A DNA stretch of 54,662 nucleotides from Bacillota bacterium (GTDB taxonomy: Bacteria > Bacillota > Clostridia > Acetivibrionales > DSM-1351), in assembly GCA_023391425.1 (NCBI GenBank), contig JAEWAX010000006.1, positions 1-54,662 on the forward strand, given 5' to 3'. Shown in pieces: positions 34,442-43,138 of the stretch. Positions within the stretch are counted from its first letter, which is position 1; the number at the start of each line of letters is the position of its first letter. The notes under the pieces were generated by a model that was not told the origin of the DNA, made no database searches, and saw nothing but the letters and a program-made list of their open reading frames with translations. The translations under genes were made by a program, and so were the position numbers.

Positions 34442-35734
34442 ATGGAATTTAATAATGCTGTTATAAAAGAAGCTTTAGGTTCATTTGAGATTAGTAAGGA
34501 TACCATGATTACAATAGCTATGCTATTTAAGAAATCTATGGAAGAGGGATTAATGGGTAAGGAATCTTGCTTGAAGATGATTCCATCATATGTTGGAAAG
34601 CCTACAGGGAAAGAAAAGGGCACTTTCATGACGATGGACATGGGTGGGACTAATTTGAGGTGCACAAAATTTAAAATAGATAATGGCAATTTTGAAAAGC
34701 TTGTTGAGAAAAAGTCAAAACTTATAAGTAAAGAAAATAACTATGATTTAACTAAAGCCAACACAAGTGCACAGCAATTATTTGGCTTTATGGCTGATAG
34801 TATGGCAAGTATACTGGAACCTAGTGAGAGTCTTTATTTAGGGAATACTTTTTCTTTTCCATGTAAACAAGTAGGCATTAATGAGGCATATCTCATCAAT
34901 TGGACAAAGGAAATTACTACTTCTGGCGTGGAAGGCGAAGATGTAAATAAATTATTAGCGGATGCTCTCAAGCAGAAAAACATAAAGATTGAGCCAGTAG
35001 CATTGATAAATGATACAGTTGGAACATTATTGGTTGCAATGTATAGTTACCAGGATGCAGATATTGGTTCCATTATGGGAACTGGCCACAATACCTGCTA
35101 TCTTGAAAATAACCATCCAATAAATGGTGGTAAGATGATAGTAAATCTTGAGTCTGGAAATTATAATGTTGGCTTACCAGTAACTAAATATGATGAAATA
35201 GTAGATAAAAATAGCCAGGTTCCAGGTGCACAACTTTTAGAGAAAATGGTTTCGGGCTATTATATGGGAAGAATAGTTAAGGAAGTATGTGTAGATTTGT
35301 TTAATAACAAAGCTTTATTTACAAGCGAAGATGTAGATACAAAGGATTTCTTTAACCAAAGCTTTGATGCACTTATGGTAGAGAACTTTATTCTGTACCC
35401 TGATAAGACAAAAGAGAAATATAAATGTTCTGTAGAAGATGCAGAGACAATAAAAGCTGTATCTGAAGCTGTTTTGAAGAGAACAGTTAGACTAGTAGCT
35501 ACTACATACTTAGGAATTCTATTTCACCAAGAGGGTACGCAAATAAAGAATAAGCATGTTATTGCAATTGATGGAACAATATATGAGAAAATGCCAAAGG
35601 CTCCAAAACTAATGGAAGAGGCTTTTACAGATGCACTTGACAAAGATGCATCAAACATTGAAATAAGGCTTGTGAAGGACGGTTCAGGCTTAGGAGCTGC
35701 TATTGCCGCAGCTGTTGCAGTGACACAGAGATAG
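34442..35734 (+). CDS. Eukaryotic-type hexokinase
   Basis: A 430-residue sugar kinase of the eukaryotic hexokinase family, not the bacterial ROK/Glk type. The phosphate-1 loop is MDMGGTNLRCTKF (residues 65-77), the sugar-binding segment is YLGNTFSFPC, the catalytic aspartate lies in LINDTVGTLL (D191), and the second phosphate loop is IMGTGHNTCYLE. The end DGSGLGAAIAAA closes the ATP site. It phosphorylates glucose or related hexoses. The length is close to single-domain yeast or parasite enzymes. GAGGTG precedes ATG 34442. A truncated foreign-looking ORF follows its stop directly. Confidence 0.9.
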   Translation: MEFNNAVIKEALGSFEISKDTMITIAMLFKKSMEEGLMGKESCLKMIPSYVGKPTGKEKGTFMTMDMGGTNLRCTKFKIDNGNFEKLVEKKSKLISKENNYDLTKANTSAQQLFGFMADSMASILEPSESLYLGNTFSFPCKQVGINEAYLINWTKEITTSGVEGEDVNKLLADALKQKNIKIEPVALINDTVGTLLVAMYSYQDADIGSIMGTGHNTCYLENNHPINGGKMIVNLESGNYNVGLPVTKYDEIVDKNSQVPGAQLLEKMVSGYYMGRIVKEVCVDLFNNKALFTSEDVDTKDFFNQSFDALMVENFILYPDKTKEKYKCSVEDAETIKAVSEAVLKRTVRLVATTYLGILFHQEGTQIKNKHVIAIDGTIYEKMPKAPKLMEEAFTDALDKDASNIEIRLVKDGSGLGAAIAAAVAVTQR

Positions 35735-35742
35735 GGAAAAAT

Positions 35743-36096
35743 ACTATACAATTTTTCTTATTAGCTGGAATAATATTTGGGGCTGGTAAAATATTTAAGG
35801 CTAAATGCTCATTTAAAGGAATTTTAGCAGTTGTTGGTGTTGCATCTATACCAGTAACGCTTACTGCATTTGCTTCAATTCTTTTTACATTTATTTCGCC
35901 TACACTAGTTATTGTTCTACTTTTATCAGGTGTAATTAGGTCTATGATAGTTGGTACTATAGGTGTATCAGAGATTATGAATTTTGATGAAGATAAGAAT
36001 ACATATATTGTCGTGATGTCATATTTTGCTTATTATCTAATAGTACTATTTGTAATGCTTGGACGGGTGAGCAATTCAGTTTCAAGTTTATCCTAA
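35743..36096 (+). pseudogene. 5'-truncated membrane-protein gene (Yip1-like)
   Basis: From the end of the hexokinase gene a separate frame is open to TAA at 36094-36096. It encodes about 117 residues with three to four hydrophobic segments (LAGIIFGAGKIF, ASIPVTLTAFASILFTFISP, LVIVLLLSGVIRSMIVGTIG, YFAYYLIVLFVMLG). There is no start codon or ribosome-binding site at a sensible place. The pattern resembles the C-terminal half of Yip1-type membrane proteins. It is best explained as a gene whose 5' end was lost, perhaps by a deletion that moved hexokinase next to it. Confidence 0.55.
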
Positions 36097-36150
36097 AAGC
36101 TCTTTGTGTTGCAAAATTAGCAGAAATAAAGCCACAGAGCTACAACTTAT

Positions 36151-36239
36151 TTAAGCAGAAAGTAATTTTACTAATTATCATTAAGGATATTTACTAATAT
36201 TTTTAATGTCAATTAGTATTACTTTCTGCTTAATTTTTT
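36151..36239 (+). terminator. Long inverted repeat, probable terminator
   Basis: TTAAGCAGAAAGTAAT at 36151-36166 and its exact reverse complement at 36218-36233 enclose 51 bases that can also pair (ACTAATT with AATTAGT); six T residues follow. It ends the hexokinase/remnant unit. The remainder of 36097-36485 holds the leader of the ABC operon. Confidence 0.65.
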
Positions 36240-36345
36240 ATGGAAAGTACTGTCTCAAACATACTATATTATAACCGAAATAAACAATGCTTTCAGTCCT
36301 CTTTGTTGTTAGATTAATAAAATTGACAAATTTCAGACATATCCT

Positions 36346-36364
36346 GGGTGACCCCGTATATAAT
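36346..36364 (+). promoter_or_regulatory. GC-rich inverted repeat next to a -10 box before the ABC operon
   Basis: GGGTGACCC at 36346-36354 lies just upstream of TATAAT at 36359-36364 in an otherwise very AT-rich region. A TTGACA at 36323-36328 is 30 bases from this -10, too far for a normal promoter. An activator site or another sigma factor is possible; this is only suggestive. Confidence 0.35.
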
Positions 36365-36485
36365 AACATAATTAAAAAATTATAGAAAATGATGCAAAAT
36401 ATTAATTAAATTAAATTGGAGTTTAAAGAAATTTATTAGCAGATAAATCAGACGAAAATTTTTATTAAGTTTTGAAAGGAATTCT

Positions 36486-38984
36486 ATGCAAATAATTTTA
36501 AAGTTTATACTAAAGAATATAAAAGAAAAGAAATTTCGGGCATTTTTGATGTTGTTTTCTATTGTTATTTCATCAGCTCTTTTCTTTGCATCAAGTGCTA
36601 CATCAACTACATCTATGAAATTAATTGAAAACCAGTTTCGACAAAGCTACGGGGATTCAGAGATTGTGATTCGAAGTGGGGAAGATTCTCCTTCTCAATT
36701 CTTTAGTACTGCACCAGCAAAGCGGTTTGCAGATAGTACTGATTACATTATAGGGGCAATACAAGGGTCGGCAAGCTTCAAACAACACAACAGAGACGAA
36801 AATATTTCTTTAAGCCTTTTGGGCATTGATATTAATGATCTTAATATAATGAATCCGGTAAGTTTCTTTCAGAAGGTAAATTCTGAGGATTTCTCGGGAA
36901 TGAAAATGATAATCAGCAAAAACACAGCTGAAAAATATGACTTAAAACTTGGTGATAATTTTAAGATCGATATTAATGGAATAACTCAGAGATTCCGTAT
37001 TAGTGGCATCAGTTATTCTACAGGTCTTTTCGCCGATAATGGTGATACAATAACTGCGGTTGTTCCAAAGGAAACTTTAAGTTCAATTTATGACGCAAAG
37101 GGAACGGTTAACATAGCATATATCAAATCTAAAGCTGGCATCGATAAAAATGAAATAATGAACAAGCTGACGGAAGAATATAAACGCTATATAGTAAAAG
37201 AACCTTTTACTAAAGATGATATAAATGAGATGACAGGGGTAACATCAGTATGTCTAATGCTTATGACTAGCATTGTAGCATTAATAAGTGTATTTATAAT
37301 TTATTCCTCATTTAAAGTTATAATAATGGAAAGGCTCCCCGTAATAGGCACCTTCAGAAGCATTGGTGCTACTAAAAAAATGACAGATTTTGTACTACTT
37401 ATCGAGAGCGTGACATACGGGGTTATTGGGGGGTTTTTAGGCTGTGGACTAGGAATTGGTATTCTATATGCAATTACTTATTTTACAACACCAGAATGGC
37501 AAAGACTTGACGGAATAAAAGTGTACTATTCTTCAGGACAGCTTTTACAGGCATTTATAATGGCAATAGTTCTTTGCTTTATCAGTTCGGTTATACCTAT
37601 TTTGAAGGTAGCGAAAATCCCTGTAAAGGATATTATATTTGATACAATGCAGTTTAAATCGACAAGCCATTCAAAAAAAAGATTGGTGCTTGGAGTAGTA
37701 TTGCTTGCAGTATCACTTCTAGGCCCACATTTTGCTCCTAAAGATATTGCATTAATAGCAGATATGGCGTTCCTTGTTATTTCAATATCAGCAGTAATTA
37801 TTCTAATACCTTTCCTTACCAATGTCTTTGTAACAGTTTTTGAAAGAATTTATATATTTATATTCGGAAATGTGGGTGTATTGGCTGCAAAGAACCTGAA
37901 GGAAAATAAAAGCTTATTAAGTAATATATCGCTTTTATCAATTGGAATTGCAAGCCTCCTTATGATAAATGCCTTAAGCTCGAGTATTTCAGGTTTCCTT
38001 ACAAGTGGTTATGCTTCCGCAGGATGTGATATATATATAGCAGATGCACAAGATTCAAACAGAAACTTTGGAAGCCTTATAAGATCTGTAGATGGAGTAA
38101 AGGGTATTTGTATGACTAATAGGTTTTATGGAGTCGAGGTATCCGATAGTAATGACAAAATTGGTGTACTCGAGAGTTCTAATGGTGGCAAAGTACTGGA
38201 CTATAGCTTCGGTATAGAGATTTTGGGAGATACAAAAAAAGTTATGGCAGAATTAGATGCAGGAAGGAATATAGTAATCTCAAATGTACTAAGTGAAAAG
38301 TTCAAGCTAAATAAAGGGGATATTATAACATTAAAAATGAAAAAGGGCGATAGAAACTATAAGGTAATAGGTTTTCTTGATACTATGCAGAATACAGGTA
38401 ACTATGCTTTGGTCTCTGATAAATATTTAAAGCTTGATATGGCTACAGATAATACAAATATGTTATATGTCAAGACACATAAAGCTTCTGCTTATGTTAA
38501 GAAAGAAATTGTAAAACAATTTGCGCAAAAGCAGTTTTATATAAGTACGATAGAAGAATCGGAAGCCCTTGAACGGGAAACCTTTGCACAGCTATTTTCA
38601 ATACTTAAAGCTGTCTCTCTTATTACAATGTTAATTGGTATCTTTGGAGTTCTGAACAATCTTATGATTAGCTTTATTGAAAGAAGACGTTCTTTTGCAA
38701 TGTTCCGCTCTGTCGGAATGAGCAGAATTCAGATTGTTAATATGATTTTTCTGGAATCTTTATCAGGAGGAATCCTAGCGGGAACAATCGGTGTACTTAC
38801 AGGAGAGCTTCTAGTTTATATATTACCTTATATGATGAAGGCTATGAATTTTACAATGTCTGTAACAATTTCACCAGACTTAATAGTAGGTTCTGTTATA
38901 AGTGCAATAATAATCATGATAACTGCATCGGTATCTCCAGCGCTAAAGGTATCAAAATTAAATATAGTAGAGACTATTAAGTAG
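36486..38984 (+). CDS. FtsX-family ABC transporter permease (MacB-like, two FtsX domains)
   Basis: An 832-residue permease. The first membrane helix (AFLMLFSIVISSALFFASSA) is followed by an extracellular domain to about 250, and then by an FtsX domain with three helices (VCLMLMTSIVALISVFIIYS, YGVIGGFLGCGLGIGILYAI, FIMAIVLCFISSVIPIL). A second extracellular domain and a final FtsX domain (LKAVSLITMLIGIFGVLNNL with RSVGMSRIQIVNM) complete it. It forms an export or mechanotransmission complex with the ATPase at 39004 and the adaptor at 39678. ATG 36486 has AAAGGA upstream. The substrate may be a peptide or lipid. Confidence 0.92.
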   Translation: MQIILKFILKNIKEKKFRAFLMLFSIVISSALFFASSATSTTSMKLIENQFRQSYGDSEIVIRSGEDSPSQFFSTAPAKRFADSTDYIIGAIQGSASFKQHNRDENISLSLLGIDINDLNIMNPVSFFQKVNSEDFSGMKMIISKNTAEKYDLKLGDNFKIDINGITQRFRISGISYSTGLFADNGDTITAVVPKETLSSIYDAKGTVNIAYIKSKAGIDKNEIMNKLTEEYKRYIVKEPFTKDDINEMTGVTSVCLMLMTSIVALISVFIIYSSFKVIIMERLPVIGTFRSIGATKKMTDFVLLIESVTYGVIGGFLGCGLGIGILYAITYFTTPEWQRLDGIKVYYSSGQLLQAFIMAIVLCFISSVIPILKVAKIPVKDIIFDTMQFKSTSHSKKRLVLGVVLLAVSLLGPHFAPKDIALIADMAFLVISISAVIILIPFLTNVFVTVFERIYIFIFGNVGVLAAKNLKENKSLLSNISLLSIGIASLLMINALSSSISGFLTSGYASAGCDIYIADAQDSNRNFGSLIRSVDGVKGICMTNRFYGVEVSDSNDKIGVLESSNGGKVLDYSFGIEILGDTKKVMAELDAGRNIVISNVLSEKFKLNKGDIITLKMKKGDRNYKVIGFLDTMQNTGNYALVSDKYLKLDMATDNTNMLYVKTHKASAYVKKEIVKQFAQKQFYISTIEESEALERETFAQLFSILKAVSLITMLIGIFGVLNNLMISFIERRRSFAMFRSVGMSRIQIVNMIFLESLSGGILAGTIGVLTGELLVYILPYMMKAMNFTMSVTISPDLIVGSVISAIIIMITASVSPALKVSKLNIVETIK

Positions 38985-39003
38985 AATTAAGGAGGAAATT
39001 ATA

Positions 39004-39681
39004 GTGGAAGCAGTTGTTGAAGTTAACGATTTGTTTAAGTCCTTTAAATTAGGCTCAGAAGATGTTGAAATCTTAAAGGATATAAACCTTGTGATAAACA
39101 AGGGGGAGTTTGTATCAATAATGGGTCCGTCCGGATCTGGTAAAAGTACGCTTCTTTACCTTCTAGGCGGCCTTGATAAGCCGACTTCTGGATCAATTAA
39201 GATAAATGGAAAGGAAATGTCAGCTCTGAAGGATAAGGATGAGAGCAAGATGAGAAGAAGTGACATTGGGTTTGTATTTCAGTTTTACAATCTGATACCA
39301 AACCTGAATGTTGAAGAAAACATAATGTTACCAATTTTACTAGACGGAAAGAAAATGAAAGACTACAGGAAGAGGCTTGATAATATTCTGGATATTGTAG
39401 GATTAACTGACAGAAGGAAACATACACCAAGAGAATTATCAGGTGGTCAGCAACAAAGAGTAGCAATTGCAAGAGCTTTAATAAACGAGCCTGACATAAT
39501 TTTTGCTGATGAACCTATTGGTAACCTAGATAGCAAAACCGGTACTGAAATTATGGAACTTATGAGAGAAATAAATACCAAAAAAGGCACAACAATATTA
39601 CAGGTTACTCACTCAAGAGAATCTGCTGGATATGGCACAAGAATAATAAATGTTAAAGATGGGAAGGTTTGTGAACAATGA
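39004..39681 (+). CDS. ABC transporter ATP-binding protein (LolD/MacB type)
   Basis: A 225-residue ATPase with Walker A GPSGSGKST, the Q loop (VFQFYNLIPNLNVEENI), the signature LSGGQQQRVAIARAL, Walker B IIFADEPIGNLDS and the switch histidine in VTHSRE. It is of the LolD/MacB/FtsE branch that works with FtsX permeases. GTG 39004 is 8 bases after GGAGGA; it is 19 bases from the permease stop, and its end overlaps the adaptor gene by 4 bases, so the three genes are translated together. Confidence 0.95.
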   Translation: MEAVVEVNDLFKSFKLGSEDVEILKDINLVINKGEFVSIMGPSGSGKSTLLYLLGGLDKPTSGSIKINGKEMSALKDKDESKMRRSDIGFVFQFYNLIPNLNVEENIMLPILLDGKKMKDYRKRLDNILDIVGLTDRRKHTPRELSGGQQQRVAIARALINEPDIIFADEPIGNLDSKTGTEIMELMREINTKKGTTILQVTHSRESAGYGTRIINVKDGKVCEQ

Positions 39682-40823
39682 AAAAATATGTAGCGGTTTG
39701 TTTAATACTATTATCAGTATTAGGATTATCAGCATGCGGAAGCAAGGAAGCGAGTGAAGTTTCAGCAGTAACGAAAGAAGAACAATCCGGGGTTGAAGCG
39801 TTTGGAACTATAAAAGCAACGGTAGTAAGGGATTTAGTTGTTGATTTTTCAGGGAATATTAAGCAAGTAAATGTTAAAGAAGGTCAAAAGGTCAAAAAAG
39901 GGGACTCTCTTTTCATAATTGACATGAATGATTACCAAATGCAGATTAGAGATAAGGAACGTGAGCTTAAAACTGCAAATTATGAACTACAAAGATTAGT
40001 TAATTCTACTTCGGGAGAACAAAAGGATATAAATAGACTCCAGAATGATTTGGATTCAAAGCAGATAAAATTAAAAAACAGTAGCGACTCTGATATTCAA
40101 AAGGCATTAAGTAATTTGAAATATACACAAGATTTATACAACAAGGCATTAAAGGATTTTTCGTCAGAGGAAGTTTTGTTTAAAGCAGGTGCGATTTCAC
40201 AATCAGAATTGGATAGCACCAAAAAAGATGTAAATGCTAAAAAGAAGGCTGTAGATGATGCACAATACGATGTTGATATAATTAAAGCAGCTAAACAAAA
40301 GGAAATAGATGGATTACAGGCTAATATCGCTCAGAAGCTTTCAAATGTAGATAATCTACAACTCAGTTCTGATATCAACCTAATTAAGATTCAAAATGAA
40401 AAGATTGCCACAATAGAAGAAGATATCAAGCAAATGAAAGACAAAATAAATAAAGGCTACATAAAGCAAAACGAAATTATTTCTGATGTGGATAATGGTG
40501 TTGTTTATGATATTGGCTATGTACAGGGAAATAGATTTGATGTATCAAAAAAGCTACTTAGTATATTAGACTTAAACAGTCTTGTCGTTCAAGCAGATGT
40601 TGCAGAAGATTTTATTAAGGACGTAAAACTAGGTGCTGATGTTATTATAATGCCACAGATGGATAAAACTAAAGAATACAAGGGAAAGGTAACGAGTATA
40701 TCAAACAAGGCCATTAAAAAAGATGGTGAAACAGATATCCCTGTAGAAATCTCTATAGATAATAAGGATGACTTTTTAGTTGCAGATGCTAATGTTGATG
40801 TAGTAATAAAGTTGGTAAAATAG
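39678..40823 (+). CDS. Lipoprotein membrane-fusion/adaptor protein (HlyD/MacA-like)
   Basis: A 381-residue adaptor with a lipoprotein signal peptide (lipobox LSAC, Cys20). Residues 40-85 form a lipoyl-like half (GNIKQVNVKEGQKVKKGDSL), 90-260 a long coiled-coil hairpin, 265-300 the second lipoyl half and a C-terminal beta-barrel domain (VVQADVAEDFIKDVKLGADV). In Gram-positive bacteria such proteins link ABC exporters to the wall side and may help to release peptides. It overlaps the ATPase gene by 4 bases and is the last gene of the operon. Confidence 0.9.
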   Translation: MKKYVAVCLILLSVLGLSACGSKEASEVSAVTKEEQSGVEAFGTIKATVVRDLVVDFSGNIKQVNVKEGQKVKKGDSLFIIDMNDYQMQIRDKERELKTANYELQRLVNSTSGEQKDINRLQNDLDSKQIKLKNSSDSDIQKALSNLKYTQDLYNKALKDFSSEEVLFKAGAISQSELDSTKKDVNAKKKAVDDAQYDVDIIKAAKQKEIDGLQANIAQKLSNVDNLQLSSDINLIKIQNEKIATIEEDIKQMKDKINKGYIKQNEIISDVDNGVVYDIGYVQGNRFDVSKKLLSILDLNSLVVQADVAEDFIKDVKLGADVIIMPQMDKTKEYKGKVTSISNKAIKKDGETDIPVEISIDNKDDFLVADANVDVVIKLVK

Positions 40824-40884
40824 ATGCTTATTTTGATAAAAAGCAGAAGTATGCACACTAGACTCGCTGCAGTTATTCTAAGAG

Positions 40885-40932
40885 CAAAAAAAGCTGGAGT
40901 TCTTCCTTGGTTTATACCAAGAAGAACTCCAG
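40885..40932 (-). terminator. Rho-independent terminator of the small membrane-protein gene
   Basis: CTGGAGTTCTTC at 40894-40905 pairs with GAAGAACTCCAG at 40921-40932, extended by TTGG/CCAA; on the minus strand seven T residues follow. It may also slow plus-strand transcripts from the ABC operon, although no T run lies on that side. Confidence 0.8.
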
Positions 40933-40945
40933 ATGCATGTAAAAG

Positions 40946-41269
40946 TTATATTTGCTTTTCTAGTCCTTTTTTCTTTTTAAGATCCTGACGGTAAGGGAAA
41001 TAAGTTCCCAATAAAACTATTGTAGGAATATTATATAATATAAATACTGTAATACACTTTATGATGTTCTGACTAACTGATTTCCCTTCATAGAAAGTCA
41101 ATCCTAATACGCTTATTACAGATAATATTGATAATGTTATGAATATAGTAGGTAATATCAATCCGGGCCACTTACTTTTCCTCTTTGATAAGTATATTTG
41201 TAAAATAGGTATTGCTACAATTAGAATTATTATTACTACAAGAGGTAAAACCGCGCGTATTTCACTCAT
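40946..41269 (-). CDS. Small membrane protein of unknown function
   Basis: A 107-residue protein with three hydrophobic segments (residues 8-25 VLPLVVIIILIVAIPILQIY, 36-57, and 72-92) and a basic Lys-rich tail. AAGGAAGAA lies 5 bases before ATG 41269, so translation is credible. It ends at its own terminator (40885). A hairpin repeat lies upstream. The family is not recognised. Confidence 0.65.
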   Translation of the reverse strand: MSEIRAVLPLVVIIILIVAIPILQIYLSKRKSKWPGLILPTIFITLSILSVISVLGLTFYEGKSVSQNIIKCITVFILYNIPTIVLLGTYFPYRQDLKKKKGLEKQI

Positions 41270-41303
41270 AAATCTTTCTTCCTTTAACCTTTTTGTTGGT
41301 GTT

Positions 41304-41406
41304 TAAGACTCAAAGAAACAAAATCACCTTCCACTGAATCTACTAAATTTACTTATCACTGTCTACCGCTAATATTATATTAAAAGATATTATAGACAAT
41401 ATCTTT
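41304..41406. repeat. Intergenic hairpin repeat, diverged composite copy
   Basis: 41304-41364 aligns with 16731-16793: TAAGACTCA, then CACC, then CTGAATCTA, then CTTATC, then TGTCTA in the same order and spacing. It is followed by CCGCTAAT, as in the first module at 16660, and by a local hairpin (AAAGATATT at 41382-41390 pairing with AATATCTTT). It fills the gap between the cupin and membrane-protein genes. Confidence 0.6.
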
Positions 41407-41529
41407 AATAAAATATAGCATCCAACTCTAATTATGTCAATATTTGTTAGAATGCAATGGGATTAGATAGCAGAATAAATAATGAATAGAATACCTGATT
41501 TATCTATAATAATCAAGAACAGGGTATTA

Positions 41530-41838
41530 TCATTTTACTGTTAAACCAATCATTACAGTAGTATCATCAATATTATTCCATACAGAATGAGGTGTTGAGC
41601 CTTTAACAAGATAAGACTCATTAGCCTTTACTATTATAGTTTCATTATTCAGAATTATTTGGGCCTCACCCTGTACAACAATGAACAAGTGATTATGTTC
41701 ATGAGTATGCTTAGTTGTTGGCCCGCCACCTCCCATTTCCATGTAAGCAATTGAACCCTCTGAAACCTCTCCAATATTTCCAAACAGTTTTTTTGCATTA
41801 AAATTCACATGATTTGGTGGTGTGATAAAATCCTTCAT
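41530..41838 (-). CDS. Cupin-domain protein
   Basis: A 102-residue single cupin barrel. The first motif is GGPTTKHTHEHNHLFIVVQGEA with three histidines for a metal; the second is VKGSTPHSVWNN with a further histidine. Such proteins bind or isomerise small molecules; the substrate is unknown. The start is ATG 41838, with AGGAGG 6 bases before; the open frame extends to 41907 but overlaps the ybaK-like gene. It follows that gene by 31 bases and may belong to the distal part of the trp message. Confidence 0.85.
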   Translation of the reverse strand: MKDFITPPNHVNFNAKKLFGNIGEVSEGSIAYMEMGGGGPTTKHTHEHNHLFIVVQGEAQIILNNETIIVKANESYLVKGSTPHSVWNNIDDTTVMIGLTVK

Positions 41839-41869
41839 TTTTGTCCTCCTATCAGATACCCAATTTAAT

Positions 41870-42316
41870 TTAAATATAACAAGCATTATTACTAAGCTTA
41901 AAAACATCTAATGGAGCAATTTTAAGGGTATGATACTCATCACCGGTGCCACCATATATATAGTCATATTGTAACAGTGTCCTATCCATAGCACATATCA
42001 GATTATGTCCGATTAGTGGTATGGAACCGACGGTATATCCTGTTACTTCTTTTACAATATCCTTATCAGCAAATTTCAATTTGGAAAAACTCAACTCAGC
42101 TTTTAACTTCTTGAAATCAATCTTCCCATACTGAGAACTGATAATAAGTGCTACCAAACCTGCTTCAGACTGCAGTATAAACGTTGGCGCTGCTTTATTG
42201 ATATCAAAATACTTTGCAGCATCTTGTGTTGATATGATTGGCTCATCATGCTTTATTATTTCAAAATCACAATGGTTTTGTTTCAAATATTCTTCTAACT
42301 GTTCAATACTAAACAT
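41870..42316 (-). CDS. YbaK/ProX-type aminoacyl-tRNA deacylase
   Basis: A 148-residue protein of the YbaK/Cys-tRNA(Pro) deacylase family that hydrolyses mischarged tRNA. Features: FEIIKHDEPIISTQDAAKYF, FILQSEAGLVALIISSQYGKIDFKKL with the catalytic Lys region, VTGYTVGSIPLIGH and GTGDEYHTLKI. The length is normal for the stand-alone form. GGAGG precedes ATG 42316. It lies 48 bases after the trpA stop with no terminator between, so it is probably read through from the tryptophan operon. Confidence 0.85.
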   Translation of the reverse strand: MFSIEQLEEYLKQNHCDFEIIKHDEPIISTQDAAKYFDINKAAPTFILQSEAGLVALIISSQYGKIDFKKLKAELSFSKLKFADKDIVKEVTGYTVGSIPLIGHNLICAMDRTLLQYDYIYGGTGDEYHTLKIAPLDVFKLSNNACYI

Positions 42317-42364
42317 AGAAATCCTCCAATGATAAAAACAATTCTTACCTCAATATACCGTTTG

Positions 42365-43138
42365 TTAGGAACTCATAGCTTGCTTCATAGTCCTGACATA
42401 TTCAATTAAAGGCTTTGAGGCATTAGCACCATACTCTTCAATTATTTTGACTATAGCGCTACCCACGATAATACCATCAGCATAGGCACTTATTTCTGAG
42501 GCCTGTCGTGGAGTTGATATGCCAAACCCCACTGCAGTTGGTATATTGGTAGCTTCTTTAATGGCAGATAAAATGGTCGGGAGATCAGTTTTTATTTCAC
42601 TTCGCACTCCAGTAACACCCATTGAAGAAACGCAGTAAACAAAACCTTTGGCATTGCTTGCTAGTTTCATAATTCGCTCGTTTGAGCTTGGTGCAATTAA
42701 TGAAATTATATCAATTCCATACTTATCACTAAAAGGCAGAAGCTCACCTTTTTCTTCAAAGGGGATATCAGGTATTATTACACCATCAATACCATTTTCA
42801 CTACATTTTCTGAAAAAATGGTCATATCCATATGTGAACACAGGATTGAGATAGGTTAAGAAAACTAAAGGAACCTGAGTTTTTTGTCGAACGGCTTTAA
42901 CCATTTCAAATATTCTATTTAACGTTGTTCCAACCGATAACGCTCTGATATTAGCTCTTTGTATAACCTCGCCCTCAGCAATTGGATCAGAAAAGGGTAT
43001 ACCTATTTCTATTAAGTCAGCACCTGCACTTATCATTGATAGTATAAACTCCTCAGTCTTATCAAGAGAGGGGTCACCAGCTGTTAGAAATCCAATAAAA
43101 GCCTTACCGTTTGTAAAAGCATTTTTTATTTTACTCAT
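42365..43138 (-). CDS. trpA: Tryptophan synthase alpha subunit
   Basis: A 257-residue TIM barrel that splits indole-3-glycerol phosphate to indole and glyceraldehyde 3-phosphate. Diagnostic motifs: FIGFLTAGDPSLDKTEEFI, LIEIGIPFSDPIAEGEVIQ with the catalytic glutamate (second E of DLIEIG), FLTYLNPVFTYG, GVIIPDIPFEE with the aspartate, and VGFGISTPRQASEIS. It is the last of the seven trp genes and overlaps the end of trpB by 8 bases, which favours coupled translation of the alpha-beta complex. Confidence 0.97.
   Translation of the reverse strand: MSKIKNAFTNGKAFIGFLTAGDPSLDKTEEFILSMISAGADLIEIGIPFSDPIAEGEVIQRANIRALSVGTTLNRIFEMVKAVRQKTQVPLVFLTYLNPVFTYGYDHFFRKCSENGIDGVIIPDIPFEEKGELLPFSDKYGIDIISLIAPSSNERIMKLASNAKGFVYCVSSMGVTGVRSEIKTDLPTILSAIKEATNIPTAVGFGISTPRQASEISAYADGIIVGSAIVKIIEEYGANASKPLIEYVRTMKQAMSS

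Noticed and set aside
41489..41528. Terminator after the cupin gene
   Set aside because: AATACCCTG/CAGGTATT can pair with a bulge, but the stem is weak and no T run follows on the minus strand.
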